64,000 nucleotides of DNA from Streptomyces griseosporeus (GTDB lineage: Bacteria > Actinomycetota > Actinomycetes > Streptomycetales > Streptomycetaceae). The DNA lies in contig NZ_BNBR01000001.1 in NCBI RefSeq assembly GCF_014656055.1, positions 1,240,001 through 1,304,000 on the forward strand. The letters run 5' to 3'. The translations under genes were made by a program, and so were the position numbers. Shown here piece by piece: positions 26,869-37,020 of the stretch; the first letter of the stretch is position 1; each line of letters begins with the position of its first letter. A model generated the notes under the pieces. It saw only the letters and a list, made by a program, of their open reading frames with translations. It searched no databases and had not been told where the DNA came from.

Positions 26869-27603
26869 ATGTTCAGACGCGTGGCACGTCTCCTTCTCTC
26901 CTTTGTCATGATCTCGACAGGTGTGCTGCTCGGTACGGTCGCCACCACCGGCACGGCACACGCCGACGAGTGCTACACCTGGAGCCGCACCCTGTCCCAG
27001 GGCGCCTCCGGCAGCGATGTGACCCAGCTGCAGATCCGGGTCGCCGGCTGGGTCGGCTCCGGTGAACGGCTCTCCTACGACGGCCAGTACGGCGAGCGGA
27101 CGGCCGCGGCCGTGAAGAAGTTCCAGGCCGCCTACGGGCTGCCCGCGGACGGCGTCGCCGGCCCGCAGACGTACAGCAAGATCTACGCCCTCCAGGACCC
27201 GGACTGCACCCCGGTCCACTTCAGCTACGCCGAGCTGAACAAGTGCAACTCGGACTGGTCGGGCGGCGCCGTGCCGGCTGCCACCGCCAAGGCGAACGCC
27301 CTGAAGACCATGTGGAAGCTGGAGGCGATGCGGCACGCACTCGGTGACGTGCCGCTCACGATCTCCAGCGGCTTCCGCTCCTACGCCTGCAACAGCGCCG
27401 TCGGCGGCTCCTCCACCAGCCGCCATCTCTACGGCGACGCGGCCGACCTCACCGGCTCACCGAGCCTGTGCCGCCTCGCCCAGGAGGCGCGCACGCACGG
27501 CTTCTCGGAGATCCTCGGCCCGGGCTACCCCGACCACAACGACCACACCCACGTGGCGCTCGACCCGTCGCCGTACTGGTCGGCCCCCAACTGCGGCATC
27601 TGA
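26869..27603 (+). CDS. Secreted Zn D-Ala-D-Ala carboxypeptidase (M15) with peptidoglycan-binding domain
   Basis: 244 residues. The signal peptide ends AHA-DEC near residue 32. A PG_binding_1 repeat occupies ~45-105 (SDVTQLQIRVAGW, YGERTAAAVKKFQAAYGL). The M15A catalytic domain follows with zinc ligands His186 and Asp193 (SRHLYGDAADL) and His228 (HNDHTHVALD). This layout is that of the Streptomyces albus G DD-carboxypeptidase, which cuts D-Ala-D-Ala in peptidoglycan. Six cysteines fit extracellular disulphides. The 26740-26868 leader has a TTGACG but no clear -10. Confidence 0.92.
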   Translation: MFRRVARLLLSFVMISTGVLLGTVATTGTAHADECYTWSRTLSQGASGSDVTQLQIRVAGWVGSGERLSYDGQYGERTAAAVKKFQAAYGLPADGVAGPQTYSKIYALQDPDCTPVHFSYAELNKCNSDWSGGAVPAATAKANALKTMWKLEAMRHALGDVPLTISSGFRSYACNSAVGGSSTSRHLYGDAADLTGSPSLCRLAQEARTHGFSEILGPGYPDHNDHTHVALDPSPYWSAPNCGI

Positions 27604-27612
27604 CCCGCGACT

Positions 27613-28542
27613 TCACCCGGCCCCGGCGGTCTGCCGCAGCTCCGCGCGGAAGGCCGCCGGGGTCATCTCCGTGTGCTGGTGGAAGAACTTGGAGAAGTTC
27701 GCCGCGTCGGGGAACCCCACCGCGACGCCGACGCGACCGATCGGCAGGTCGGTGTGGGCGAGGAGGCGTTTGGCCTCCAGCACCACCCGCTTGTCGATGA
27801 AGCCCTTCGGGGTCTCGCCGGTGGCGGCGCGCACCGCGCGCACCAGGGTGCGGCGGGAGACGGCGAGGGCGTCGGCGTAGGCGCTGACGCTGTGATTGGT
27901 GGCGAACCCCTCCTCCACGGCGTCCCGGAAGAGGGTGAAGGTGGTGTCCGCCCGGCGGCGTTCGGCCTCCGCGGAGCTGGCCGCCAGGTGCGCGAGACGC
28001 AGCAGGAACGCCGTCAGCTGATGGCGCAGCACCGCCGTGTGCAGGCTGAGCGGGAGCGAGGTGTCCTCGTACTCGCGCCGCAGTTGCGCCAGGGAGGCGT
28101 GCAGCGCGGCGAGCCGCTCCTCGTCGGGCCGCAGCAGCGGCGGCAGGTCGTAGCGGTAGAGGCCGGTGGCCTCGACGGTGGCGCGCGGCAGGAAGCCGGG
28201 CTGCATGGTCAGGACGGTTCCGCGGTACTCGCTCTCCTCCGAGAAGCGGTGGACCTGGCCCGGGCGGATCCAGAGCACGTCTCCGACCCCGGCCTCGTAC
28301 TCGGCGAAATCGACCATGTGGCGGACGGGACCGGCGGAGAAGAACATCACGACGTGGAAGTCGATGCGGTGGACGCGGTGCAGCGGCGCGTCCGCGTGCC
28401 AGGTGTGCCCCGCGCCCATCGGGCCGACCTGCATGCCCACACCGCCGACGCTCAGGTCGACCGGGAAGGGGAAGGTTCTGATTCCGTCCGTGTCCTGGCT
28501 GTCCTGGCCGCCGGCCGCGCCTTGCTGTGATCTGTCCGCCAT
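27613..28542 (-). CDS. AraC-family transcriptional regulator
   Basis: 309 residues from the ATG at 28542 with GAAGGA immediately upstream; a longer open frame to 28704 is less supported. The N-terminal cupin (about 25-150) has HTWHADAPLHRVHRIDFH and WIRPGQVHRF. The C-terminal double HTH (about 215-305) has VSRRTLVRAVRAATGETPKGF and VGVAVGFPDAANFSKFFHQH (both core segments). It is divergent from the pentose-phosphate operon over 146 bp, so regulation of that operon is a reasonable guess; a sugar or sugar-phosphate effector is inferred only. Confidence 0.88.
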   Translation of the reverse strand: MADRSQQGAAGGQDSQDTDGIRTFPFPVDLSVGGVGMQVGPMGAGHTWHADAPLHRVHRIDFHVVMFFSAGPVRHMVDFAEYEAGVGDVLWIRPGQVHRFSEESEYRGTVLTMQPGFLPRATVEATGLYRYDLPPLLRPDEERLAALHASLAQLRREYEDTSLPLSLHTAVLRHQLTAFLLRLAHLAASSAEAERRRADTTFTLFRDAVEEGFATNHSVSAYADALAVSRRTLVRAVRAATGETPKGFIDKRVVLEAKRLLAHTDLPIGRVGVAVGFPDAANFSKFFHQHTEMTPAAFRAELRQTAGAG

Positions 28543-28620
28543 GTCCTTCTCGTACCGCCCGGCTCGCGCTCTAGCTGTCCCACTTTCACCACAGGCTGAC
28601 ACACGCCGACCTTCCCGAGA

Positions 28621-28635
28621 AAAAGTCAGACTTTT
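28621..28635. promoter_or_regulatory. 15-bp palindrome between the AraC gene and transketolase
   Basis: AAAAGTCAGACTTTT: perfect 7-bp arms around one base, in an A/T-rich patch that stands out from its surroundings. A TTGAAC starts a few bases to the right, so the dyad would sit just upstream of a plus-strand promoter. Candidate operator for the operon. Confidence 0.55.
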
Positions 28636-28688
28636 AACTTTGAACACGTCAGACCACCGATACGGCTCCTGATGAGGATTTCTTGAAG

Positions 28689-30764
28689 ATGAGCACGCAG
28701 ACATCCGACAGCTTCGAGTGGACCGAGCTCGACCGGCGTGCCGTCGACACCGCCCGCCTTCTGGCGGCCGATGCCGTACAGCGGGTCGGGAACGGCCACC
28801 CGGGCACGGCGATGAGCCTGGCCCCGGCGGCGTACACGATCTTTCAGAAGGTGATGCGTCACGACCCGGCCGACCCGGAGTGGACCGGCCGCGACCGCTT
28901 CGTGCTGTCGCCGGGCCACACCTCGCTCACCCTCTACACCCAGCTCTACCTCGCCGGGTACGAGCTGGAGCTGGACGACCTGAAGGCCTTCCGCACGCAC
29001 GGCTCGAAGACTCCCGGCCACCCGGAGTACGGCCACACGGCCGGCGTGGAGACCACCACCGGCCCGCTCGGCCAGGGCGTCGCCAACGCCGTCGGCATGG
29101 CCATGGCCGCCCGCTACGAGCGCGGCCTGTTCGACCCCGAGGCCCCGCGGGGCGAGTCGCCGTTCGACCACATGATCTGGGCGATCGTCTCCGACGGCGA
29201 CCTGCAGGAGGGCGTCTCCGCGGAGGCCTCCTCGCTCGCCGGCCACCAGAAGCTCGGCAACCTCGTCTTCCTCTACGACGACAACCACATCTCCATCGAG
29301 GGCGACACCGCGACCGCGTTCTCCGAGGACGTGCTGAGGCGCTACGAGGCCTACGGCTGGCACACCCAGCGCATCGAGCCCGCCGGGAACGGCGACATCG
29401 ACGTGCACGCGCTGTACGCGGCGCTGAAGGCGGCGCAGGCGGAGACCGAGCGCCCCTCGATCATCGCGATGCGGACGATCATCGCCTGGCCGGCCCCGAA
29501 CGCGCAGAACACCGAGGCCTCCCACGGCTCGGCGCTCGGCGAGGACGAGGTCGCCGCCACCAAGCGGGTCCTCGGCTTCGACCCGGAGCAGTCCTTCGAG
29601 GTGGCCGACGAGGTCCTCGCCCACACCCGCCAGGCCCTCGACCGGGGCGCGGAGGCGCACGCCGCCTGGGACAAGCAGATCGCCGCCTGGCGCGGCGAGC
29701 AGCCCGAACGGGCGAAGCTGTTCGACCGGATCGTGGCCGGTCAGCTGCCCGAGGGCTGGGAGGACGCGCTGCCGGTGTTCGAGGAGGGCAAGGCGGTCGC
29801 CACCCGTGCCGCCTCCGGCAAGGTGCTCCAGTCGCTCGGTGCGGTCCTGCCCGAGCTGTGGGGCGGCTCCGCCGACCTGGCCGGCTCGAACAACACCACC
29901 ATCGACAAGACGTCGTCGTTCCTGCCGGAGGGCAACCCGCTGCCCGAGGCCGACCCGTACGGCCGTACCGTCCACTTCGGCATCCGCGAGTTCTCCATGG
30001 CCGCGGAGATGAACGGCATCGCCCTGCACGGCAACACCCGCATCTACGGCGGCACCTTCCTGGTGTTCTCCGACTACATGCGCAACGCGGTGCGCATGTC
30101 GGCGCTGATGCAGCTGCCCGTCACCTACGTCTGGACGCACGACTCCATCGGTCTGGGCGAGGACGGCCCCACCCACCAGCCGGTCGAGCACCTGGCTTCG
30201 CTCCGGGCCATCCCGGGCCTGAACGTCGTCCGCCCGGCCGATGCCAACGAGACCGCCGCCGCCTGGGCCGAGATCCTGAAGAGGCACGCCACCCGTCCCG
30301 CCCCGCACGGGCTCGCGCTCACCCGCCAGGGCGTGCCGGTGTACGCGCCGAACCCGGACGCGGCCAAGGGCGGGTACGTCCTGCGCGAGTCCTCGACGAC
30401 GACCCCGGAGGTGATCGTCATCGCGACCGGCTCCGAGGTGCAGCTGGCGGTGGCCGCGCGCGAGCGGCTGGAGGCCGAGGGAATCGGCACGCGCGTGGTG
30501 TCGATGCCGTCCGTGGAGTGGTTCGAGGAGCAGTCCGCCGAGTACCGCGAGAGCGTCCTGCCGGCCGCCGTGAAGGCCCGCGTCGCGGTCGAGGCCGGGA
30601 TCGGCCTGACCTGGTACCGGTACGTCGGCGACGCCGGACGCATCGTCTCCCTGGAGCACTTCGGCGCCTCCGCCGACGCGAAGACCCTGTTCGTCGAGTA
30701 CGGCTTCACCCCCGAGAACGTCGCCGCAGCAGCGCGGGAATCCCTCGCTGCCGCGCGTGGTTGA
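28689..30764 (+). CDS. tkt: Transketolase
   Basis: 691 residues. ATG 28689 is preferred (GAGGA at ~28674); TTG 28683 is an alternative. The thiamine-diphosphate site reads [18 protein letters not shown]...[11 protein letters not shown] (GDG-like motif then N). The pyrimidine-domain [20 protein letters not shown] and N-terminal [13 protein letters not shown] are transketolase signatures. It exchanges two-carbon units between pentose and hexose/triose phosphates in the cytosol. It is the first gene of a six-gene operon for glucose-6-phosphate turnover through the pentose-phosphate route. Confidence 0.97.
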   Translation: MSTQTSDSFEWTELDRRAVDTARLLAADAVQRVGNGHPGTAMSLAPAAYTIFQKVMRHDPADPEWTGRDRFVLSPGHTSLTLYTQLYLAGYELELDDLKAFRTHGSKTPGHPEYGHTAGVETTTGPLGQGVANAVGMAMAARYERGLFDPEAPRGESPFDHMIWAIVSDGDLQEGVSAEASSLAGHQKLGNLVFLYDDNHISIEGDTATAFSEDVLRRYEAYGWHTQRIEPAGNGDIDVHALYAALKAAQAETERPSIIAMRTIIAWPAPNAQNTEASHGSALGEDEVAATKRVLGFDPEQSFEVADEVLAHTRQALDRGAEAHAAWDKQIAAWRGEQPERAKLFDRIVAGQLPEGWEDALPVFEEGKAVATRAASGKVLQSLGAVLPELWGGSADLAGSNNTTIDKTSSFLPEGNPLPEADPYGRTVHFGIREFSMAAEMNGIALHGNTRIYGGTFLVFSDYMRNAVRMSALMQLPVTYVWTHDSIGLGEDGPTHQPVEHLASLRAIPGLNVVRPADANETAAAWAEILKRHATRPAPHGLALTRQGVPVYAPNPDAAKGGYVLRESSTTTPEVIVIATGSEVQLAVAARERLEAEGIGTRVVSMPSVEWFEEQSAEYRESVLPAAVKARVAVEAGIGLTWYRYVGDAGRIVSLEHFGASADAKTLFVEYGFTPENVAAAARESLAAARG

Positions 30765-30783
30765 TCCGACCGCCAGAAAGAAG

Positions 30784-31929
30784 ATGATCACTGTGACCGA
30801 AGCAACCGCCACCGCGGGAGCACTCAAGCGCCTGTCCGACGAGGGCGTCTCGATCTGGCTGGACGACCTGTCGCGCAAGCGGATCGCCTCCGGCAACCTC
30901 GCCGAGCTGGTCGGGACCGGGAGCGTCGTCGGCGTCACCACCAACCCGTCCATCTTCCAGGCCGCCATAGGCTCCGGCGAGGGCTACGAGGAGCAGCTCG
31001 CCGACCTGGCCGTGCGGGGCGTCACCGTCGACGAGGCCGTCCGGATGATGACCACGGCCGACGTGCGGGCCGCCGCCGACATCCTGCGCCCGCTGTACGA
31101 GGCGACCGGCGGCCGGGACGGCCGGGTCTCCATCGAGGTCGACCCGCGCCTCGCGCACGACACCCGGGCGACCGTCGCCGAGGCCAAGCAGCTCGCCTGG
31201 CTCGTCGACCGGCCCAACGTCATGATCAAGATCCCGGCGACCGAGGCCGGTCTCCCCGCGATCACCGCGGTGCTCGCCGAGGGCATCAGCGTCAACGTCA
31301 CGCTGATCTTCTCGCTGGAGCGCTACCGCCAGGTCATGGACGCCTATCTGGCCGGCCTGGAGCAGGCCGCGGCCAAGGGCCTGGACCTGTCGGCGATCCA
31401 CTCGGTGGCCTCCTTCTTCGTCTCCCGCGTGGACAGCGAGATCGACAAGCGGCTGACCGTGCTGGGCACCGGGGAGGCCCTCGCGCTCAAGGGCCGCGCG
31501 GCGCTCGCGAACGCCCGCCTGGCCTACGAGGCGTACGAGGAGGTCTTCTCCGGCGGGCGCTGGCAGGCGCTGGCCGGGGCGAAGGCGAACAAGCAGCGCC
31601 CGCTGTGGGCGTCGACCGGGGTGAAGGACCCGGCGTACAAGGACACCCTGTACGTGGACGAGCTGGTCGCCCCCGGCACGGTCAACACCATGCCGGAGGC
31701 CACGCTGCACGCCGTCGCCGACCACGGCGAGATCACCGGCGACACCGTCACCGGCGCCTACGCCCAGGCCCGCGCCGACCTGGCCGCCGTCGAGCGGCTC
31801 GGGATCTCCTACGACGAGGTCGTGCGGCAGCTGGAGGACGAGGGCGTACGGAAGTTCGAGGCGGCCTGGCAGGACCTGCTGGACGCCGTCGCCAAGGCAC
31901 TGGACAGCAAGGGGGTGGACGCGGAATGA
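30784..31929 (+). CDS. tal: Transaldolase
   Basis: 381 residues from ATG 30784, 19 bases after the transketolase stop; GTG 30793 is an alternative. The active-site lysine lies in [16 protein letters not shown], and NPSIFQ plus [15 protein letters not shown] complete the transaldolase pattern. The length fits the actinobacterial long form. It moves dihydroxyacetone units between sedoheptulose-7-phosphate and glyceraldehyde-3-phosphate. The stop overlaps the zwf start (ATGA). Confidence 0.96.
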   Translation: MITVTEATATAGALKRLSDEGVSIWLDDLSRKRIASGNLAELVGTGSVVGVTTNPSIFQAAIGSGEGYEEQLADLAVRGVTVDEAVRMMTTADVRAAADILRPLYEATGGRDGRVSIEVDPRLAHDTRATVAEAKQLAWLVDRPNVMIKIPATEAGLPAITAVLAEGISVNVTLIFSLERYRQVMDAYLAGLEQAAAKGLDLSAIHSVASFFVSRVDSEIDKRLTVLGTGEALALKGRAALANARLAYEAYEEVFSGGRWQALAGAKANKQRPLWASTGVKDPAYKDTLYVDELVAPGTVNTMPEATLHAVADHGEITGDTVTGAYAQARADLAAVERLGISYDEVVRQLEDEGVRKFEAAWQDLLDAVAKALDSKGVDAE

Positions 31930-33488
31930 CCGCGACCCCGCTCATGGAGCTGACGGCTCCGGCCGCCGGCTGGGACAACCCGCTGCGCGACCCGCGCGAC
32001 CGCCGACTGCCGCGCATCGCCGGCCCCTCGGGCCTGGTCATCTTCGGCGTGACCGGTGACCTGTCCCGCAAGAAGCTGATGCCGGCCGTGTACGACCTGG
32101 CCAACCGCGGCATGCTGCCGCCGGGCTTCTCCCTGGTCGGCTTCGCCCGCCGCGACTGGGAGGACCAGGACTTCGCGCAGGTCGTCCACGACGCCGTCAA
32201 GGAGCATTCGCGGACCCCGTTCCGCGAGGAGGTCTGGCAGCAGCTCGCGGAGGGCATGCGGTTCATCCCCGGCGACTTCGACGACGACACCGCCTTCGAC
32301 CAGCTGCGCGACACCGTCGACGAGCTGGACCGGGTGCGCGGCACCAGCGGCAACTACGCCTTCTACCTGTCGGTGCCGCCGAAGTTCTTCCCCAAGGTCG
32401 TCCAGCAGCTGAAGAAGCACGGCCTGGCCGACGCGCCCGAGGGGGCCTGGCGGCGCGCCGTCATCGAGAAGCCGTTCGGCCACGACCTGGCCAGCGCCCG
32501 CGAGCTGAACGCGATCGTGCACGAGGTGTTCGAACCGGAATCGGTGTTCCGGATCGACCACTACCTCGGCAAGGAGACCGTCCAGAACATCCTGGCGCTG
32601 CGCTTCGCCAACCAGATGTTCGAGCCGATCTGGAACCGGTCGTACGTCGACCACGTGCAGATCACCATGGCCGAGGACATCGGCATCGGCGGCCGGGCCG
32701 GCTACTACGACGGCATCGGCTCGGCCCGGGACGTCATCCAGAACCACCTGCTCCAGCTGATGGCGCTCACCGCCATGGAGGAGCCGATCGCCTTCGACGC
32801 CGAGTCGCTGCTCACCGAGAAGCTCAAGGTGCTGAAGTCGGTCAAGCTCCCCGACGACCTCGGCAAGCACACCGTGCGCGGCCAGTACGGCCCGGCCTGG
32901 CAGGGCGGCGCCAAGGTGCGCGGCTACCTGGAGGAGGACGGCATCGACCCGGCCTCCACCACCGACACCTTCGCGGCCGTCAAGCTCGGTGTGGACAACC
33001 GCCGCTGGGCGGGCGTCCCCTTCTACCTGCGCACCGGCAAGCGGCTGGGCCGCCGGGTCACCGAGATCGCGGTGGTCTTCCAGCGCGCCCCGCACTCCCC
33101 CTTCGACACCACCGCGACGGAGGAGCTGGGCCAGAACGCGATCGTCATCCGCGTCCAGCCCGACGAGGGCATGACCGTGCGGTTCGGCTCCAAGGTGCCG
33201 GGCACCTCGATGGAGATCCGGGACGTGACGATGGACTTCGCCTACGGCGAGTCGTTCACCGAGTCCAGCCCGGAGGCGTACGAGCGGCTCATCCTGGACG
33301 TGCTCCTCGGCGACGCCAACCTGTTCCCGCGGCACCAGGAAGTGGAAGAGTCCTGGAAGATCCTCGACCCGATCGAGGAGTACTGGGCGACGCACGGCAG
33401 GCCGGCCACGTACCCGTCGGGGAGCTGGGGACCGAAGGAAGCGGACGAGATGCTCGCACGAGACGGACGGAGCTGGCGCAGGCCATGA
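31926..33488 (+). CDS. zwf: Glucose-6-phosphate 1-dehydrogenase
   Basis: 520 residues. The nucleotide-binding start [20 protein letters not shown] and substrate/active-site [13 protein letters not shown] with catalytic His are clear. GFARRDW after beta-2 supplies the arginines typical of NADP+ preference. It oxidises glucose-6-phosphate to 6-phosphogluconolactone, yielding NADPH. It overlaps tal by four bases upstream and opcA by four bases downstream, so all three are tightly coupled. Confidence 0.97.
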   Translation: MTATPLMELTAPAAGWDNPLRDPRDRRLPRIAGPSGLVIFGVTGDLSRKKLMPAVYDLANRGMLPPGFSLVGFARRDWEDQDFAQVVHDAVKEHSRTPFREEVWQQLAEGMRFIPGDFDDDTAFDQLRDTVDELDRVRGTSGNYAFYLSVPPKFFPKVVQQLKKHGLADAPEGAWRRAVIEKPFGHDLASARELNAIVHEVFEPESVFRIDHYLGKETVQNILALRFANQMFEPIWNRSYVDHVQITMAEDIGIGGRAGYYDGIGSARDVIQNHLLQLMALTAMEEPIAFDAESLLTEKLKVLKSVKLPDDLGKHTVRGQYGPAWQGGAKVRGYLEEDGIDPASTTDTFAAVKLGVDNRRWAGVPFYLRTGKRLGRRVTEIAVVFQRAPHSPFDTTATEELGQNAIVIRVQPDEGMTVRFGSKVPGTSMEIRDVTMDFAYGESFTESSPEAYERLILDVLLGDANLFPRHQEVEESWKILDPIEEYWATHGRPATYPSGSWGPKEADEMLARDGRSWRRP

Positions 33489-34411
33489 AGATCGACCTGA
33501 CCGACACCACGGCAAGCAAGATCAACAAGGCGCTGGTGCAGGGCCGCCGGGCGATCGGCACCCCGGCCGTGGGCATGGTCCTGACGATGGTGATCGTCAC
33601 GGACGAGGAGAACGCCTACGACGCGATCAAGGCGGCGGAGGAGGCCTCGCACGAGCACCCCGCGCGCACCCTCGTCGTGATCAAGCGGCATGCGCGCACC
33701 CCCCGCGACCGCACCCAGTCCAAGCTGGACGCCGAGGTGCGCGTGGGCGCCGACGCCGGTACCGGCGAGACGGTCGTGCTGCGCACCTACGGCGAGGTGT
33801 CCGACCACGCCGACTCGGTGGTGCTGCCGCTGCTGCTGCCGGACGCGCCGGTGGTGGTGTGGTGGCCGGTGGACGCGCCGGACAACCCCGCGCAGGACCC
33901 GCTGGGCGCGCTGGCCCAGCGCCGCATCACCGACCTGTACGCGGTGGAGAACCCGCTGCAGACGCTGGAGGCCCGGGTCCGCTCGTACGCGCCCGGCGAC
34001 ACCGACCTGGCCTGGACCCGGCTCACCCCGTGGCGTTCGATGCTGGCGGCGGCGCTGGACCAGGCCCGCGCGAAGGTGACCTCGGCGGCGGTGGAGGCGG
34101 AGGCGGAGAACCCGGCCGCCGAGCTGCTGGCCCGCTGGCTTGAGGCCCGTCTGCACGTGAAGGTGGACCGGGTGGTCACCGCGGGACCGGTGGTCACCGC
34201 CGTCCGGCTGGGCACCGAGGACGGCGAGATCGTCATCGACCGCCCCGAGGGCCCGCTGGCCACGCTGACGCTGCCCGGCCAGCCCTCCCGGACGCTGGCG
34301 CTGAAGGTCCGCGCCACCTCCGAACTCATCGCCGAGGAGCTGCGCCGCCTCGACGCCGACGAGATGTACGCCATCGCCCTGCGCGGCGGCGAGGTCAAGG
34401 AGAACGTCTGA
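33485..34411 (+). CDS. opcA: Glucose-6-phosphate dehydrogenase assembly protein OpcA
   Basis: 308 residues. The OpcA pattern is visible in [40 protein letters not shown] and the C-terminal [14 protein letters not shown]. OpcA binds and activates glucose-6-phosphate dehydrogenase in cyanobacteria and actinobacteria. The start codon overlaps the zwf stop, the usual arrangement. Confidence 0.95.
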   Translation: MKIDLTDTTASKINKALVQGRRAIGTPAVGMVLTMVIVTDEENAYDAIKAAEEASHEHPARTLVVIKRHARTPRDRTQSKLDAEVRVGADAGTGETVVLRTYGEVSDHADSVVLPLLLPDAPVVVWWPVDAPDNPAQDPLGALAQRRITDLYAVENPLQTLEARVRSYAPGDTDLAWTRLTPWRSMLAAALDQARAKVTSAAVEAEAENPAAELLARWLEARLHVKVDRVVTAGPVVTAVRLGTEDGEIVIDRPEGPLATLTLPGQPSRTLALKVRATSELIAEELRRLDADEMYAIALRGGEVKENV

Positions 34412-34412
34412 G

Positions 34413-36059
34413 ATGACCGAGAACCCGCACCTCACGCGGCGCCCCGAGTGGGCGTCCCTGGCCGACCACCGCGCCGAGTGGCAGGCCCATCTGCGCGACC
34501 TGTTCGAGGCCGACCCCGGCCGCGCCGAGCGCTATGTCGTCACCGTCGGCGACCTGCGCATCGACTACTCCAAGCACCTGATCACCGACGAGACGCTGGC
34601 CCGGCTGCAGGAACTGGCCACCGCCACCGATGTGTTCGGGCTGCGCGACGCCATGTTCCGCGGTGAGAAGATCAACCTCACCGAGCACCGGGCCGTGCTG
34701 CACACGGCGCTGCGCGCCCCGCGCGACGCGGTGATCGAGGTCGACGGCGAGAACGTCGTCCCGGCCGTGCACGCCGTCCTGGACAAGATGGCCGGCTTCG
34801 CGGGCCGGGTCCGCTCCGGCGAGTGGACCGGCCACACCGGCAGGCGCATCCGCAACGTCGTCAACATCGGCATCGGCGGCTCCGACCTCGGTCCGGCCAT
34901 GGCGTACGAGGCGCTGCGCGCCTTCACCGACCGCGATCTGACCGTGCGGTTCGTCTCCAACGTGGACGGCGCCGACCTGCACGAGGCGGTGCGCGACCTG
35001 GACCCGGCCGAGACGCTGTTCATCGTCGCGTCGAAGACGTTCACCACGATCGAGACGATCACCAACGCCACGTCGGCCCGCGCCTGGCTCCTGGACGGCC
35101 TCGGCGGCGACGACAAGGCGGTGGCGAAGCACTTCGTCGCGCTGTCGACCAACGGTGAGAAGGTCACGGAGTTCGGCATCGACCCGGACAACATGTTCGA
35201 GTTCTGGGACTGGGTCGGCGGCCGCTACTCCTACGACTCGGCGATCGGCCTCTCCCTGATGATCGCCATCGGCCCGGACCGCTTCCGGGAGATGCTCGAC
35301 GGCTTCCGCCTCGTCGACGAGCACTTCCGCACCGCCCCCGCCGAGGCCAACGCCCCGCTGCTGCTGGGTCTGCTGGGCATCTGGTACGGCAACTTCTTCG
35401 ACGCGCAGTCGCACGCGGTGCTGCCGTACTCCCACTACCTGTCGAAGTTCACCGCCTACCTCCAGCAGCTGGACATGGAGTCCAACGGCAAGTCGGTGCA
35501 GCGCGACGGGGAGCCCGTCGAGTGGCAGACCGGCCCGGTGGTGTGGGGCACGCCCGGCACCAACGGCCAGCACGCCTACTACCAGCTGATCCACCAGGGC
35601 ACCAAGCTGATCCCGGCCGACTTCATCGGCTTCGCCCGCCCGGTGGCCGAGCTGGACGACCGGCTGGCGGCGCAGCACGACCTGCTGATGGCGAACTTCT
35701 TCGCGCAGACGCAGGCGCTCGCCTTCGGCAAGACCGCCGAGGAGGTGCGCGCCGAGGGCGTCGCCGAGGAGCAGGTCGCCCACCGCACCTTCCAGGGCAA
35801 CCACCCCACCACCACCATCCTGGCGCGCGAGCTGACCCCGTCGGTCCTCGGCCAGCTCGTCGCCCTCTACGAGCACAAGGTGTTCGTGCAGGGCGCCGTC
35901 TGGAACATCGACAGCTTCGACCAGTGGGGCGTGGAGCTGGGCAAGGTCCTCGCCAAGCGGGTCGAGCCCGCCCTCACCGAGGGCGCCGACGTCCCCGGCC
36001 TCGACGCCTCCACCGCCGCTCTCGTCGCGGCCTACCGCGACCTCAAGGAAGTGAAGTAA
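34413..36059 (+). CDS. pgi: Glucose-6-phosphate isomerase
   Basis: 548 residues. Signatures are [20 protein letters not shown], the catalytic-region [27 protein letters not shown] and [20 protein letters not shown] (each a known PGI block). It interconverts glucose-6-phosphate and fructose-6-phosphate, letting the operon recycle fructose-6-phosphate from the transketolase/transaldolase steps back to the oxidative branch. The ATG follows the opcA stop by one base. Confidence 0.97.
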   Translation: MTENPHLTRRPEWASLADHRAEWQAHLRDLFEADPGRAERYVVTVGDLRIDYSKHLITDETLARLQELATATDVFGLRDAMFRGEKINLTEHRAVLHTALRAPRDAVIEVDGENVVPAVHAVLDKMAGFAGRVRSGEWTGHTGRRIRNVVNIGIGGSDLGPAMAYEALRAFTDRDLTVRFVSNVDGADLHEAVRDLDPAETLFIVASKTFTTIETITNATSARAWLLDGLGGDDKAVAKHFVALSTNGEKVTEFGIDPDNMFEFWDWVGGRYSYDSAIGLSLMIAIGPDRFREMLDGFRLVDEHFRTAPAEANAPLLLGLLGIWYGNFFDAQSHAVLPYSHYLSKFTAYLQQLDMESNGKSVQRDGEPVEWQTGPVVWGTPGTNGQHAYYQLIHQGTKLIPADFIGFARPVAELDDRLAAQHDLLMANFFAQTQALAFGKTAEEVRAEGVAEEQVAHRTFQGNHPTTTILARELTPSVLGQLVALYEHKVFVQGAVWNIDSFDQWGVELGKVLAKRVEPALTEGADVPGLDASTAALVAAYRDLKEVK

Positions 36060-36061
36060 CC

Positions 36062-36937
36062 ATGCAGATCGGTCTTGTTGGTCTCGGCAAGATGGGCGGC
36101 AACATGCGCGAGCGTCTGCGCAACGCCGGCCACGAGGTGATCGGGTACGACACCAACCCCGAACTCTCCGACGTGAAGAACCTGGTGGAACTGGCCGACC
36201 GCCTCGCCGCGCCCCGCGCGGTCTGGGTGATGGTGCCGGCCGGCCGGGTCACGCAGAGCGTCATCGACCAGCTCGGGGGCATCCTCAAGCCGGGCGACAC
36301 CGTCATCGACGGCGGCAACTCCCGCTGGACGGACGACGAGAAGCACGCCGAGGAACTCGCCAAGCGGGGCATCGGCTTCGTCGACGCGGGTGTCTCCGGC
36401 GGCGTGTGGGGCCTGGAGAACGGCTACGCGCTGATGGTCGGCGGCGAGAAGGAGCACGTCGACCGCCTCAAGCCGATCTTCGACGCCCTCAAGCCCGAAG
36501 GCCCCTACGGCTACGTCCACGCGGGCAAGGTCGGCGCCGGGCACTTCGCGAAGATGGTCCACAACGGCATCGAGTACGCGATGATGCAGGCCTACGCCGA
36601 GGGCTGGGAGCTGCTGGAGAAGGTCCCCTCCGTGGAGAACGTCCGCGAGGTGTTCCGCTCCTGGCAGGAGGGCACCGTCATCCGCTCCTGGCTGCTCGAC
36701 CTCGCCGTCAACGCCCTCGACGAGGACGAGCACCTGGACAAGCTGCGCGGCTACGCCGAGGACTCCGGCGAGGGCCGCTGGACCGTCGAGGCGGCCATCG
36801 ACAACGCCGTCCCGCTGCCCGCGATCACCGCGTCGCTGTTCGCCCGGTTCGCCTCCCGGCAGGACGACTCGCCGCAGATGAAGATGATCGCGGCGCTGCG
36901 CAACCAGTTCGGCGGCCACGCCGTCGAGAAGAAGTAG
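36062..36937 (+). CDS. gnd: 6-phosphogluconate dehydrogenase, short (GndA/YqeC-type) form
   Basis: 291 residues, far shorter than the ~470-residue canonical enzyme; it is the short decarboxylating form. The Rossmann start is IGLVGLGKMGGNM, substrate motif VSGGVWGLENGYALM, and catalytic Lys in GHFAKMVHNGIEYAMMQ. At the end of beta-2 it has YDTNPE, an Asp where NADP-specific enzymes have Asn-Arg-Ser/Thr, which suggests NAD+ preference. It converts 6-phosphogluconate to ribulose-5-phosphate and CO2 and is the last gene of the operon, three bases after pgi. Confidence 0.93.
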   Translation: MQIGLVGLGKMGGNMRERLRNAGHEVIGYDTNPELSDVKNLVELADRLAAPRAVWVMVPAGRVTQSVIDQLGGILKPGDTVIDGGNSRWTDDEKHAEELAKRGIGFVDAGVSGGVWGLENGYALMVGGEKEHVDRLKPIFDALKPEGPYGYVHAGKVGAGHFAKMVHNGIEYAMMQAYAEGWELLEKVPSVENVREVFRSWQEGTVIRSWLLDLAVNALDEDEHLDKLRGYAEDSGEGRWTVEAAIDNAVPLPAITASLFARFASRQDDSPQMKMIAALRNQFGGHAVEKK

Positions 36938-37020
36938 CGCCGCCGGGCCCCAGTGCCCTGAACACCCCCTCCGGCGCCCGGAGTTGACACCCCCCGTTCG
37001 GCCGGGTCAGAGTCCCCGCG

